Assembly (NCBI GenBank): GCA_947179485.1 | Contig: OX359246.1 | Span: forward strand, 28,086,001-28,150,000 | Direction: 5' to 3' | Source: Allacma fusca | Taxonomy: Eukaryota; Arthropoda; Collembola; Symphypleona; Sminthuridae | Length of the DNA stretch: 64,000 nt | Part shown: piece by piece, positions 50,207 to 59,049 of the stretch | Layout: each line of letters begins with the position of its first letter | Numbering within the stretch: position 1 is the stretch's first letter | Notes under the pieces: generated by a model | Told to the model about the DNA's origin: nothing | Database searches by the model: none | Seen by the model: only the letters and a program-made list of their open reading frames with translations | Translations under genes and position numbers: made by a program

Positions 50207-50368
50207 ATGGCATGTATTTGTTTTACAACAAATGGTGAAATTCCTACCGGAAATTTATTAACAGTGGTGCTGGTACTATTCATAGCGCTTCTTGTTTATT
50301 TCAATATTTCCCTTCTGAGAAATTTGAACGATAGGAATGGATATAGAAATAATTCAGGTTACAATTAG
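50207..50368 (+). CDS. Retroelement small ORF A, 53 aa, one membrane segment
   Basis: The ATG at 50207 opens a 53-codon frame ending TAG at 50368. After a short polar start (MACICFTTNGEIPTGN), residues ~17-36 form a strongly hydrophobic stretch (LLTVVLVLFIALLVYFNISL), followed by a polar Asn/Arg tail. The next ORF begins 2 nt after its stop. I recognise no family. A single-pass peptide is predicted from hydrophobicity only; the coding status rests on its tight packing with neighbours. Confidence 0.45.
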   Translation: MACICFTTNGEIPTGNLLTVVLVLFIALLVYFNISLLRNLNDRNGYRNNSGYN

Positions 50369-50370
50369 AA

Positions 50371-50616
50371 ATGACTTTCTTAAAATATTCTTTTTACACA
50401 AAGCTTAGTGAAATCAAAACTTCACCTTGCAACCCCTATGTCACAGCCTTTATCAGTCTTCAAGCTGAAGAATTTGACCAAGCCCCCAACCTAAGAGAAC
50501 TTTCAGATCCAGTCTTTAAGAAAATTTTGAAGCAACAAATTTTCCAGTTTCAAACTAAACAACGTCTCTTATGGAAAATATTTCCACAACAAAAGGGCAA
50601 GAATTTGAAATTATAA
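50371..50616 (+). CDS. Retroelement small ORF B, 81 aa
   Basis: A soluble-looking, mildly basic 81-aa frame that starts MTFLKYSFYTKLSEI. Its start resembles that of the next ORF (MTELRKNFYFQLSQI), with the shared pattern M-T-x-L-[KR]-x-x-F-Y-x-x-L-S-x-I and then a QAxNL/NLREL block. The two are probably tandem duplicates, which supports both being coding. Function unknown. Confidence 0.5.
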   Translation: MTFLKYSFYTKLSEIKTSPCNPYVTAFISLQAEEFDQAPNLRELSDPVFKKILKQQIFQFQTKQRLLWKIFPQQKGKNLKL

Positions 50617-50622
50617 CAGAAT

Positions 50623-50907
50623 ATGACGGAACTTCGAAAGAATTTTTATTTCCAGCTTTCACAAATAGCTTATGCTAAGCCACAATTAGCCCACACTGAA
50701 TTAATAATTAAAATAGCTGAAAATTCTAGACAGGCAGTTAATCTTTCAAATTTTCTATATAGAAAGAACGAAGTTCTGAACTCTCAAAATCCATATTGGG
50801 TTATGTATGATGCAATCACTAAAGCCGAACGAAAAGATTCTAGTACCCAGACTGGACAATACATACCTTTTCGAAACCAACCCCCAATTATTAGAGTTAG
50901 ACGCTGA
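50623..50907 (+). CDS. Retroelement small ORF C, 94 aa, paralogue of B
   Basis: The N-terminal 50 residues match ORF B in pattern. The part matching B's C-terminal half (FKKILKQQIF-like, here ELFNKILPF) is found instead in the +1 frame of the overlapping ORF at 50807-51076. ORF C is therefore either broken by a frameshift or continued by ribosomal frameshifting in the overlap 50807-50907. Function unknown. Confidence 0.45.
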   Translation: MTELRKNFYFQLSQIAYAKPQLAHTELIIKIAENSRQAVNLSNFLYRKNEVLNSQNPYWVMYDAITKAERKDSSTQTGQYIPFRNQPPIIRVRR

Positions 50908-51076
50908 ACTTTTCAATAAAATTCTTCCATTTTTAGGACAGCTGTATAATATTAGAAATAGCCAGTTCAGATTTCAACGCTTTTTAACAATTTTCTTTTT
51001 AAACAAAAACGAAACCTTACCCCTAACCTGCAACACTATAGGTATTTCCATTCAAATCAATACATCGTGCCTTTAG
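50807..51076 (+). CDS. Overlapping +1-frame continuation of ORF C (89 codons)
   Basis: This frame overlaps the end of ORF C by 101 nt. Its residues around LLELDAELFNKILPFLGQ and FQRFLTIFF resemble the second half of ORF B, so at least its 3' part (from about 50870) probably was coding. Whether it is translated separately, fused by frameshifting, or dead cannot be decided here. Bases 51077-51172 hold no ORF. Confidence 0.35.
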   Translation: MMQSLKPNEKILVPRLDNTYLFETNPQLLELDAELFNKILPFLGQLYNIRNSQFRFQRFLTIFFLNKNETLPLTCNTIGISIQINTSCL

Positions 51077-51172
51077 AATATAGATACAAGGTAGTACACA
51101 ATTTAGAAGAAATTAAGAGAGGGACACTTATAAGATCATACGAATGCTAAGCTAGTTTCGAGAAAATTCATC

Positions 51173-51283
51173 ATGACTCCGCTTACTCTACTTCAACTCG
51201 TACTTCTATCCTTCTTTTATATGTTTTGTCAATGCATTATTTTAATAATTTTATTTTATGGCATTTATACTACATGCGCTTAA
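51173..51283 (+). CDS. Retroelement small ORF D, 36 aa, hydrophobic peptide
   Basis: The ATG at 51173 gives a 36-codon frame that is almost entirely hydrophobic (LLQLVLLSFFYMFC then IILIILFYGIY). It is one transmembrane helix with almost no soluble part. The next ATG-started ORF begins 9 nt after the stop codon. No homologue is known to me; the prediction rests on composition and context. Confidence 0.35.
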   Translation: MTPLTLLQLVLLSFFYMFCQCIILIILFYGIYTTCA

Positions 51284-51291
51284 AAGCAACT

Positions 51292-51678
51292 ATGAGCCAA
51301 CAACCCACCCCAGGTGTTACAACCAATCCCACACCTCCTCAATCATCGTATCATCACCTTATGGGAATTCAACCGTACGATGTGCTTTTAGTTGGGAATG
51401 GTTGGATTAAAGCGTGTCATCGTGTAGTATTAGAAGCTCAAACTTCTCTAATACCAACTCCAAATACATTACAGAAAATTGGAAATTATTGGCTTCTACC
51501 TATTCCAGACGCTGATGTGATTGAAGCTACAATTTTCTTTGCCAACTTGTACTATGGATGCGTACCTGCCAACCCACACGTAGCATCTCAAATACATCAG
51601 AAGTTTAAACTGCTTCATTCACCAGCCCTTGTGTTTAATGCCCCTGAATTGGACCTCAACCCCAACGACTTCCTCTGA
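51292..51678 (+). CDS. Retroelement small ORF E, 128 aa
   Basis: I take the ATG at 51292 (MSQQPTPGV) because the open frame upstream overlaps hydrophobic ORF D and the region from MSQQ on has normal composition. A Pro/Thr-rich start leads into a compact domain (PYDVLLVGNGWIKACHRVV, WLLPIPDADVIEATIFFANL). No family is recognised. The end of this frame overlaps the start of ORF F in another frame. Confidence 0.5.
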   Translation: MSQQPTPGVTTNPTPPQSSYHHLMGIQPYDVLLVGNGWIKACHRVVLEAQTSLIPTPNTLQKIGNYWLLPIPDADVIEATIFFANLYYGCVPANPHVASQIHQKFKLLHSPALVFNAPELDLNPNDFL

Positions 51679-51769
51679 AGTCCAGGTCTTGAACAATTTG
51701 ACAATTTTCTTACTTCTTGTTTACACTCTTTACTTAATCTTTAAATCTTTACTAACTATAAGACGATAA
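51638..51769 (+). CDS. Retroelement small ORF F, 43 aa, one membrane segment
   Basis: The ATG at 51638 lies inside ORF E (overlap 41 nt, +1 frame). The 43-aa peptide has a Thr/Ser-rich outer part, a hydrophobic helix (LTIFLLLVYTLYLIF) and a short basic tail (SLLTIRR). This layout, with positive charges after the helix, fits a type III/I single-pass peptide. It is a candidate only. Confidence 0.35.
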   Translation: MPLNWTSTPTTSSEVQVLNNLTIFLLLVYTLYLIFKSLLTIRR

Positions 51770-51789
51770 GTCACTCCTAGTCCCTTCAT

Positions 51790-51990
51790 ATGACCAAGAG
51801 GAGACTTCCCTACAACGGTGTATATACAGTCAGTCGTAGACGCTTAGTTCCAGTAGCTAGCACAAATATTTTACAAACCAACGGACCAAAAATATGTGAA
51901 GGTCTTTTAGTCATACTCGTGCCACTCATAGCCATCCTCATATTAGGAAACCTTATTTTATGGTTCATACTATACCAACTCCCCAAATAA
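51790..51990 (+). CDS. Retroelement small ORF G, 66 aa, C-terminal membrane anchor
   Basis: A basic N-terminal half (TKRRLPYNG, SRRRLVPV) is followed by a long hydrophobic segment (LLVILVPLIAILILGNLILW) and a short tail. It looks like a tail-anchored membrane protein. Its stop is 6 nt before the Gag start codon. It is the clearest of the membrane ORFs in this cluster; function unknown. Confidence 0.5.
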   Translation: MTKRRLPYNGVYTVSRRRLVPVASTNILQTNGPKICEGLLVILVPLIAILILGNLILWFILYQLPK

Positions 51991-51996
51991 GCCTAT

Positions 51997-54792
51997 ATGT
52001 CGGATGAAGCAGAGCTCTTCTCTGATGCAGACGATACCCCTCTGGAAGAGAAAGATACTGCACCCAATACCCCACTATATAGTGAAAGGTCATTAACTCC
52101 CACAGCCATCAAAAGAAGTAGACTAGACAAGGAATTCCTAATTTCAGACGAAAGACAAAAGATATTAAAGGAAAGCTTGCACGCTACTATCTTTCCACTA
52201 TATGACGAACACATCAAAGTTCTAAAGAAATATTTCTATTCCCCAAGCATTACCATCAAATGCATAGGAATACCATTCTTTGAATATATTGCAGCAGATA
52301 GCAAAAGCCATAAAGGTAGACTCAATTGGAGAAACTATTTTCTGAGACACTATGCTCATAATTTAATACTGGATCAAGGAAGAAACCCTACTGATACCGA
52401 GATATTAGGGATCGGAGAACATTTTGTTTTGCTAGATGAAATAGTATACAATTTCACATCCCCTGAAAATATTGCCTATTTACTCCAATTAGGATCATTA
52501 GAATTTCTAGAACCTGGAGAGGACACACCATTCAAATTTCCCCCATTACTGATAAAGGGCAATGTTACAGAACCCCTTGTCAAATCCATAGATAAAACTC
52601 TAATATCAGCTTTCACATACGACATCTCACAACACCCTAATCCAGCAGCAAGAGAGTATGAAAGAAACATCCAACATCTAGAAAAATTTTATTTTTCTAA
52701 GACCAGTTTTACTTTGGATGTAATTACCAATGTACTCAGTGATGTTAAACTTAGGGTAGCCGAAAGTAAAAAAAGAATTAAAGGAAAAATATTACCTTTA
52801 AAAATAGAAAAACCCTATAAGGAGACAGTAAGGTTATTTGATATAGACTCTGAAAAATACGTCAGTTGTACGGTTGACTATATCTCATACTTCCAATACA
52901 AGGTCCAAACCTTCTTAAAAATTCGGACTTGTGACCCTCTCCAGATTTTACAAGTGATACGACAACTAGCCCAATCCACATTCAATGCTTTCTGTAGTAG
53001 CGGAATTCCCCAAGATTGGTTATTAGATTCTATCCGAAGAAGAACTTTAAAGGTCACCTCAGATTTTCCAATACGTTCTCGCTTCATCCTTTTAACACCC
53101 GCAGCAGCAGAAAAATTGAAGAAACGAGAATATATAGAAAATCACAAGGTAGAGTGGGAATGTTTTAAACTTAGAATAGAAGAACAAATAATTTCCCAGA
53201 ACTTAACTACCCCAGAGATACCCAATCAATACTTAGAGGTCAGAGGAAGAGAAGGAGACGTTTTGGAAATATATCACTTATATTCAAAACGTACTTATTG
53301 GTTAACCCCGGTCATAGATACAGCATGGCCTCATGTCATTAAAGAAAGATTCCTGAAGGAAATAAATGACCCAGTATATGAGCTTAGCGAAGACGATCAT
53401 ACTCAATTAGAGTGGACACTACAAGACTTTGACGTAAACCCCAACCTTAACTATTTTACCACCGAATATCTTGAGTTTTTAATAAACAAGCAATATCTAA
53501 TCTTATTGGATAAAGCAGGTTTTACTAAAGAACTTAGACAAGTTTACTCCCCAGCCCCATCAGACGATAGTGACTCAGAAGACTCAGAAGACAAAATGAA
53601 TGTCTTAAGTCAAATCCCAAAATTTAAGGATGGTGACAATCCTGAACAGTATATTAGAAAGATCGACATGGGATTAAATCTCATGAGAACTGGAACAGGA
53701 GGATTACAGGAGGAACAGAAAATAGAATGCTTTATAATGCAACTCCAAGGACCCTTCCAAGCATGGGCCGAAGGCAAGTTTGCTGCTCAAGGAAGAAAGG
53801 GCACGTGGACTGCATTTAAGCAAGATTTCACAGATAGGTACAAATTAAACAACCATCAGTTAAAAACACTTATGGAAAATAGACGTCAGGGAGACAATGA
53901 GAAAGGACACCACTACATCAGTGAGAAATTAAATCTCATAAACCAGTATGATGTAGACTCTAAGATAAGCCCAGAAGACAGAGTAGAATTAGTACTAAGA
54001 GGATTATCGAGACCCCTCCTCAAACTCATTGCCCCCAATAAAGCTCCAAATGACACCGTTGACTCTATTTACAACAAGGTAAAACAAATAGAGGAATACG
54101 ATCTAAGCTATGGACAAAGTATTATTAAACGTCCAATGGAGGAACAATTAGCTAAACTCACTGACCACATGCAGAGAATAGAAACCAACACTAACCAGGC
54201 CCTAAAAGCTATTAGTGAAGCTAAGAAAGACCCTCCTAAAGATAGCACTGAGAAAAAGTACCCTCCACGACAACCAAGACCACGCTCTAAAACTCCTGAA
54301 CGAAAGGAGTATAAGAAAAATTATGATGACTTACCCAGCTTGCCAGAATTAACTCAAATGTTAATGAAGTATGGTTATAGAGCCATTGCTGACCAGCAAC
54401 CACACAAGTGTCAATGCACTTGTACAAAGGGTACCCAAAATAACCCTAATAGCAATAGTGGCGGCTATAACCAGAACAATAGGCAACAAAGCCGGAACCG
54501 ATCTAATTCTAGAGGCCGATCACCAGCTCCTAGAAATAGATCGAGAACTCCAGATCCTAAAGTACCCATCAAAACTTATGATAGGCCCAAACGCTCATAT
54601 AGCAAGGAGAACGTAGCTGAAGTTATAAATTCAGTCGCGGAAGGTAACGATACTTCCAATGACATTGAATGCTACACCTGTCATAAAAAGGGTCATATGT
54701 CCAGAGACTGTCCCTCGAGGGAATGCTATAATTGTAAGGGTATAGGACACATCAGTGCCGAATGCCCTTCACCTAAAGCAAACCAACAATAG
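51997..54792 (+). CDS. Gag of the Ty3/gypsy-like element, with a 530-residue N-terminal extension
   Basis: The 931-aa structural protein. Residues ~1-515 form a folded-looking region I do not recognise, ending in an acidic linker (DDSDSEDSED, ~520-532). From Met534 a typical retrotransposon capsid-like segment follows (FKDGDNPEQYIRKI, LQGPFQAWAEGKF, WTAFKQDFTDRY, LVLRGLSRP; ~534-690). Then come a basic RS-rich stretch (~755-860) and two CCHC zinc knuckles at 892-905 (CYTCHKKGHMSRDC) and 910-923 (CYNCKGIGHISAEC), which bind RNA. Usual Ty3 Gags are 300-450 aa, so the length is unusual. The frame ends at UAG 54790-54792, in the same frame as Pol. Confidence 0.9.
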   Translation: MSDEAELFSDADDTPLEEKDTAPNTPLYSERSLTPTAIKRSRLDKEFLISDERQKILKESLHATIFPLYDEHIKVLKKYFYSPSITIKCIGIPFFEYIAADSKSHKGRLNWRNYFLRHYAHNLILDQGRNPTDTEILGIGEHFVLLDEIVYNFTSPENIAYLLQLGSLEFLEPGEDTPFKFPPLLIKGNVTEPLVKSIDKTLISAFTYDISQHPNPAAREYERNIQHLEKFYFSKTSFTLDVITNVLSDVKLRVAESKKRIKGKILPLKIEKPYKETVRLFDIDSEKYVSCTVDYISYFQYKVQTFLKIRTCDPLQILQVIRQLAQSTFNAFCSSGIPQDWLLDSIRRRTLKVTSDFPIRSRFILLTPAAAEKLKKREYIENHKVEWECFKLRIEEQIISQNLTTPEIPNQYLEVRGREGDVLEIYHLYSKRTYWLTPVIDTAWPHVIKERFLKEINDPVYELSEDDHTQLEWTLQDFDVNPNLNYFTTEYLEFLINKQYLILLDKAGFTKELRQVYSPAPSDDSDSEDSEDKMNVLSQIPKFKDGDNPEQYIRKIDMGLNLMRTGTGGLQEEQKIECFIMQLQGPFQAWAEGKFAAQGRKGTWTAFKQDFTDRYKLNNHQLKTLMENRRQGDNEKGHHYISEKLNLINQYDVDSKISPEDRVELVLRGLSRPLLKLIAPNKAPNDTVDSIYNKVKQIEEYDLSYGQSIIKRPMEEQLAKLTDHMQRIETNTNQALKAISEAKKDPPKDSTEKKYPPRQPRPRSKTPERKEYKKNYDDLPSLPELTQMLMKYGYRAIADQQPHKCQCTCTKGTQNNPNSNSGGYNQNNRQQSRNRSNSRGRSPAPRNRSRTPDPKVPIKTYDRPKRSYSKENVAEVINSVAEGNDTSNDIECYTCHKKGHMSRDCPSRECYNCKGIGHISAECPSPKANQQ

Positions 54793-54818
54793 GACTTACG
54801 GGAGTCCTCAGGGCTCCC
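54790..54818 (+). promoter_or_regulatory. Candidate Gag stop-codon readthrough signal
   Basis: The Gag stop is a single UAG (54790-54792) preceded by CAA CAA. No other stop occurs in this frame up to the Pol ATG at 54859. Seven bases after the UAG a hairpin starts: GGGAGTCC, loop TCA, GGGCTCCC (54800-54818), 8 bp with one G-U pair. A stem shortly after a leaky UAG is the known arrangement in gammaretroviruses. Activity is inferred. Confidence 0.65.
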
Positions 54819-54858
54819 AAGTATCACGAAAGAAGAACAAATCGCAGAGATATACTCT

Positions 54859-57800
54859 ATGAGTAACGACTATACCTCTGTTGTTATGATTCCCGCATTA
54901 GTATATAACTGTAAGCTTTCAGCACTTATTGATACAGGAGCCAGTAGAAGTTTCATTCATTTTAAGCTTCTACCCCCAAATACCAAATTAGACCCTCCAC
55001 CGACCAACTTAAAAATACGAACAGCCACAGGACATATAACGACTCCACTTGGGATGATGGAAATAGAATGCAAGCTAGGAATAAACCCTGTTAAGTTAAC
55101 AGTGTGTGTATTAGAAAATTTAGAGCCCCTTTTTATCATAGGGAATGATTTCATGAGACAAGCAGAACTTAACATCAACTTTAAACATGGGAAAGTTACA
55201 GGAAAATATCTACATCCCATACAGATGCAAGGGATAGAAAACTCTTTTGGCCGAGAAAAGCCATCACATGACTTTTCTCAGCTAAGATCAATTTTTAGTT
55301 TCAAATCAGCGAAACCCGAGAAGCACAGGGCAATAAAACTTAAAGAGAATATTATATTGCCTGCATATGCTCACACTACGGTAGAAATAGATATTCCCCC
55401 TTGTAAGGACAAAACATTTTTGTTTGAACCTTCAAGATTATTTTACCAGAGACAACGAGTGTTAGGGACTAGATCTATTATTCCCACAAAAAATCCTGTA
55501 GTTTACCTATGTAACCCCAGCCATGAACCCGTACGACTATATGCAACTACCACTGTAGGGCATATAGAATACGAGGACTCATTCGAGATATTAACAGATT
55601 ATAGGCGTAGTACTAAAGATGTAGATAAACGCCTAACAGACGAACAACTTGACACTCTAGATATAAACCCTGACTTACCCATAGAATTCCAAGCCAGATT
55701 TAGGGATTTACTTAGCAGATACCCAGAATGTTTTTATTTTGACCAAGAAGAATTGCCTATAGCTAAAGTCCCACCTCATCATTTAAACACAGGAGACGCG
55801 GCTCCAGTCAAAGAGCCCCCCTATAGAGCCTCTCCGGCTGAAAGAAAGCATATCATGGAGGAGGTTAAGAAACTAGTAAAGAAAGGAATACTTAAGCCTT
55901 GTATTAGTGAATGGGCTTCACCCTTATTCCTTATAAAGAAAAAGGATGGAACCTTTCGAACAGTAGTAAATTACAGAAAATTAAACAAGGTCGTAAAACA
56001 TCGAGTATATCCTATGCCCAGAGTTGACGACATATTGGACCAATTTCATGGAAAAAAATATTTTGTCACTATGGATCTCGTCGCGGGATTTCACCAAATC
56101 CCTGTAACCAAATCCACAGGCAAGAAACTAGCCGTAGTCACCCAAGACGGTATGTGGTGTACATTGAGAATGCAAATGGGAGACACTGATGCCCCAGCAG
56201 CTTTTCAATGCACCCTAGACCATATACTAGCCTCCCAAAAATTCAGAAGCGCCATGGTATACATAGATGATATTATTTGTTATGCAGCTGATGAGGAAGG
56301 TATTTTATACGCTTTAGAAGAATTTCTGTTAAGACTGAGTAAGGCAGAGTTTGTAGTCAAGCCCAACAAATGTAAATTTGGATATCAGAGTATAGAAATC
56401 TTAGGTTTTCTTATTACGCCTGAAGGAACAATGCCACTTAAAGACAAGCTTAAGGCCATCGAGCATGTTCCCATACCCAAAACAGAAAAACAAGCTAGAA
56501 GTTTCTTTGGTATATGCTCTTTTTATAGAAAATATATTAAGGACTTTGCCAGTATAGCTGGCCCTATATCTGCTTGCTGGAAAGGAAGTAAAGGCAGTAA
56601 AGCTAAGAAAACCAGAATTAGTATGTTTAAATGGACCCCAGAGGCTACATATGCATTTCATAAATTAAAGAAAGCATTAATAACTGCTCCAGTACTTAGG
56701 CACTTCAATCCTGACCTACCAAAAATACTTCATTGCGATGCTAGTAGGAGAGGATTAGGTGCTTCCTTATTACAAAAATATCCCACAGGCGAACACCCCG
56801 TAGGCTATGCCTCGAGAGGATTACTACCTGCAGAGAAAAATTCTTTTTCAGTAACTGAACTCGAACTTTCCGCTGTAGTATTTGGTTGTAGGAAATTCCG
56901 ACCCTATCTATATTTGTCGAAATTTCTTATACGTAGTGACCATCACGCCCTATGTAATTTGAAGGTACGAGCACAAAATACCAACAATAGCTCGAGACTA
57001 AATCGCTTTTTGTTTAAATTATTGGATTATGATTATGAGGTTCAATATATCAGTGGTAAGAAACACCTAGACGCTGACTTCCTGTCAAGATGTCCACTCC
57101 CTGTTGATGAAACAGACGAGCAAGACCTTGAGGATAAACTCCCTCATGACATACTTTTGACAGAAGACAAGCTGAAACCCAAACAGGCTCGTAAAGTCTT
57201 ACGACCTGTCAATCAAAATATTCCCACTGCTATAGCAGCAGCTCTCATTGAGGAAAAGGACAATTATCAGCCTTTTAGAGTACTCAATGAGGGAGAAATA
57301 ATAACAGAAGCTAAACCTCCACTCCCCTCCAATAACATTAGAGAAATGCAAGCCACTGATCCCACTATACAAACTATACTGGATAAAATTAAGCTTCTTC
57401 CTAATAACAAGAAGATAGCTAATTATCATATTGACTCGGATGGTATTTTATACCATAAGAAAAATAACCATTTTAAGCTTTTCATACCCAAATGCTTAAT
57501 AGAGTTTATTCTGAAAACTGCCCATGACGACACATTTTCAGGACATTTAGGTTTTGCCAAAACACTCGGCAGAATCAAAGATAGATATATATGGAAAAGC
57601 ATGACTAAGGATATAGCTGAATATGTCCTCAGCTGTGAGACTTGCGGTGCTAGTAAACACACGACCACTAGACCCGTAGGCCTACTACACAGTATAAAAG
57701 TAGGTGAGATATTTGACTTAATAGGCGCAGACTTGATGGGACCATTCCCTGAAAGCATAGAAGGATTTAAATATATCATTGTAGCTACCGAATACAGCAC

Positions 57801-59049
57801 TAGGTATGTATTTACCAAATGCCTAAAAAGCAAAGAGGCTAAAGAAATAGCTAGCTTCTTCGTCAATGATATTATATGTGTACATGGTTGTTTCAAGGTA
57901 TTACTTACAGACCAAGGTACAGAATTTAACAATTGCCTCCTTAATAATATTATGTTATTATTAGGAAGTAAGAAAGAGTTCAGCACTCCATATCATCCAC
58001 AAACAAATGGATTGACAGAACGGGCCAATCAGACTTTTGCGAGAATGATTTCTCATTTTGTCAATAATAAGCAAGATGGGCTTGAAGCTCAAAAGCTATG
58101 GAGCCTATATGTACCACAAGTAACCTTTGCTTACAATACTGCCGTGCATGCAACTACGAGAGAATCCCCCTTCTTACTCTTTTACAAGCGCGAAGCCAAC
58201 CGTCCCCTGGACTTCATTATAAATTTAGATATTTTAAAAACCCAACGCACCCCCGCCGAGCTGGAGAAAATACTTTTGAAAGCTCGCAATAGAATTACAA
58301 AGAGTCAAGAGTATAGCGCTAAGGTTTATAATACACGTAGAAATAAGCCCCGATATGAAGTAGGAGACTTAGTGAGAGTGTTTACACCATCGAGAAAAGT
58401 AGGCTTCGCTGAGAAATTCTTAGCTAGATACGCCGGTCCCTACAAAGTCATAGCAAAAGATCAAAGGGATAACTTTTCATTATCCCTAATGTCAAATCCG
58501 TCAAAAATAATCTTAGTTCACGCTGATAGATTAAAGTATTATCGTAATCGAGACGGTTTCTTTGCCTTCGACTTCGCCATAGAAGAGCCTATAGTGGAAA
58601 GTGCTTCGGACCCAAATACTCATGAGTGTGACTCACCGAGAGCCGATATTAAACAGGCTACTCTCGTGCCTTTGTGGCCATCAACCGACCTCACCCGAGA
58701 GCACTCACCTGAGCCCTCCTCCCCTCCCACCAAGAAACGTGTGCGGTTCGCGACCCCCCTCAAACAGAGAGGAAAGATTCCCAAGAGCAAAAGGACAACA
58801 GGCTCAATCATTGAACCAGAAGTCCCAGTCATCACTGTTAAAAAGGCAAGGCGAGGCCGTCCGAAGAAAATCAAGGAAAGTGATCCCACCTACACTTATA
58901 GAAGTCCCGGAGCCAGAAGTCTCGAAGAAGCAGAATATCATCGCATGACTAGAGGTCAACAGCATGGAGAAAAGACGAAGACCAACCGTAGAAGGCCCAC
59001 GAGCCCGGACTACCGACTTCGCAGACCCCTATCATCGCCGATGCTATAG
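54859..59049 (+). CDS. Pol of the Ty3/gypsy-like element (protease, RT, RNase H, integrase)
   Basis: 1396 aa from the first Met; it may in fact be made as a Gag-Pol readthrough product, since the frame is open back to the Gag UAG. Protease: DTGAS at 25-29 and IIGNDF near 95. Reverse transcriptase: Asp406 in MDL and YIDD at 468-471, all catalytic Asp present. RNase H: Asp627, Glu667/669, Asp694. Integrase: zinc site His889, His896, Cys926, Cys929; catalytic triad Asp958, Asp1018, Glu1054 (35-residue spacing). A GPY-like module (RYAGPYKVI) follows. Domain order PR-RT-RH-IN is that of Ty3/gypsy. Near the C terminus, RGRP at 1332-1335 within basic residues resembles an AT-hook. No inactivating change was seen. 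Confidence 0.95.
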   Translation: MSNDYTSVVMIPALVYNCKLSALIDTGASRSFIHFKLLPPNTKLDPPPTNLKIRTATGHITTPLGMMEIECKLGINPVKLTVCVLENLEPLFIIGNDFMRQAELNINFKHGKVTGKYLHPIQMQGIENSFGREKPSHDFSQLRSIFSFKSAKPEKHRAIKLKENIILPAYAHTTVEIDIPPCKDKTFLFEPSRLFYQRQRVLGTRSIIPTKNPVVYLCNPSHEPVRLYATTTVGHIEYEDSFEILTDYRRSTKDVDKRLTDEQLDTLDINPDLPIEFQARFRDLLSRYPECFYFDQEELPIAKVPPHHLNTGDAAPVKEPPYRASPAERKHIMEEVKKLVKKGILKPCISEWASPLFLIKKKDGTFRTVVNYRKLNKVVKHRVYPMPRVDDILDQFHGKKYFVTMDLVAGFHQIPVTKSTGKKLAVVTQDGMWCTLRMQMGDTDAPAAFQCTLDHILASQKFRSAMVYIDDIICYAADEEGILYALEEFLLRLSKAEFVVKPNKCKFGYQSIEILGFLITPEGTMPLKDKLKAIEHVPIPKTEKQARSFFGICSFYRKYIKDFASIAGPISACWKGSKGSKAKKTRISMFKWTPEATYAFHKLKKALITAPVLRHFNPDLPKILHCDASRRGLGASLLQKYPTGEHPVGYASRGLLPAEKNSFSVTELELSAVVFGCRKFRPYLYLSKFLIRSDHHALCNLKVRAQNTNNSSRLNRFLFKLLDYDYEVQYISGKKHLDADFLSRCPLPVDETDEQDLEDKLPHDILLTEDKLKPKQARKVLRPVNQNIPTAIAAALIEEKDNYQPFRVLNEGEIITEAKPPLPSNNIREMQATDPTIQTILDKIKLLPNNKKIANYHIDSDGILYHKKNNHFKLFIPKCLIEFILKTAHDDTFSGHLGFAKTLGRIKDRYIWKSMTKDIAEYVLSCETCGASKHTTTRPVGLLHSIKVGEIFDLIGADLMGPFPESIEGFKYIIVATEYSTRYVFTKCLKSKEAKEIASFFVNDIICVHGCFKVLLTDQGTEFNNCLLNNIMLLLGSKKEFSTPYHPQTNGLTERANQTFARMISHFVNNKQDGLEAQKLWSLYVPQVTFAYNTAVHATTRESPFLLFYKREANRPLDFIINLDILKTQRTPAELEKILLKARNRITKSQEYSAKVYNTRRNKPRYEVGDLVRVFTPSRKVGFAEKFLARYAGPYKVIAKDQRDNFSLSLMSNPSKIILVHADRLKYYRNRDGFFAFDFAIEEPIVESASDPNTHECDSPRADIKQATLVPLWPSTDLTREHSPEPSSPPTKKRVRFATPLKQRGKIPKSKRTTGSIIEPEVPVITVKKARRGRPKKIKESDPTYTYRSPGARSLEEAEYHRMTRGQQHGEKTKTNRRRPTSPDYRLRRPLSSPML

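Noticed and set aside
57426..57986. 186-aa minus-strand ORF
   Set aside because: It is the antisense shadow of the integrase domain of Pol.
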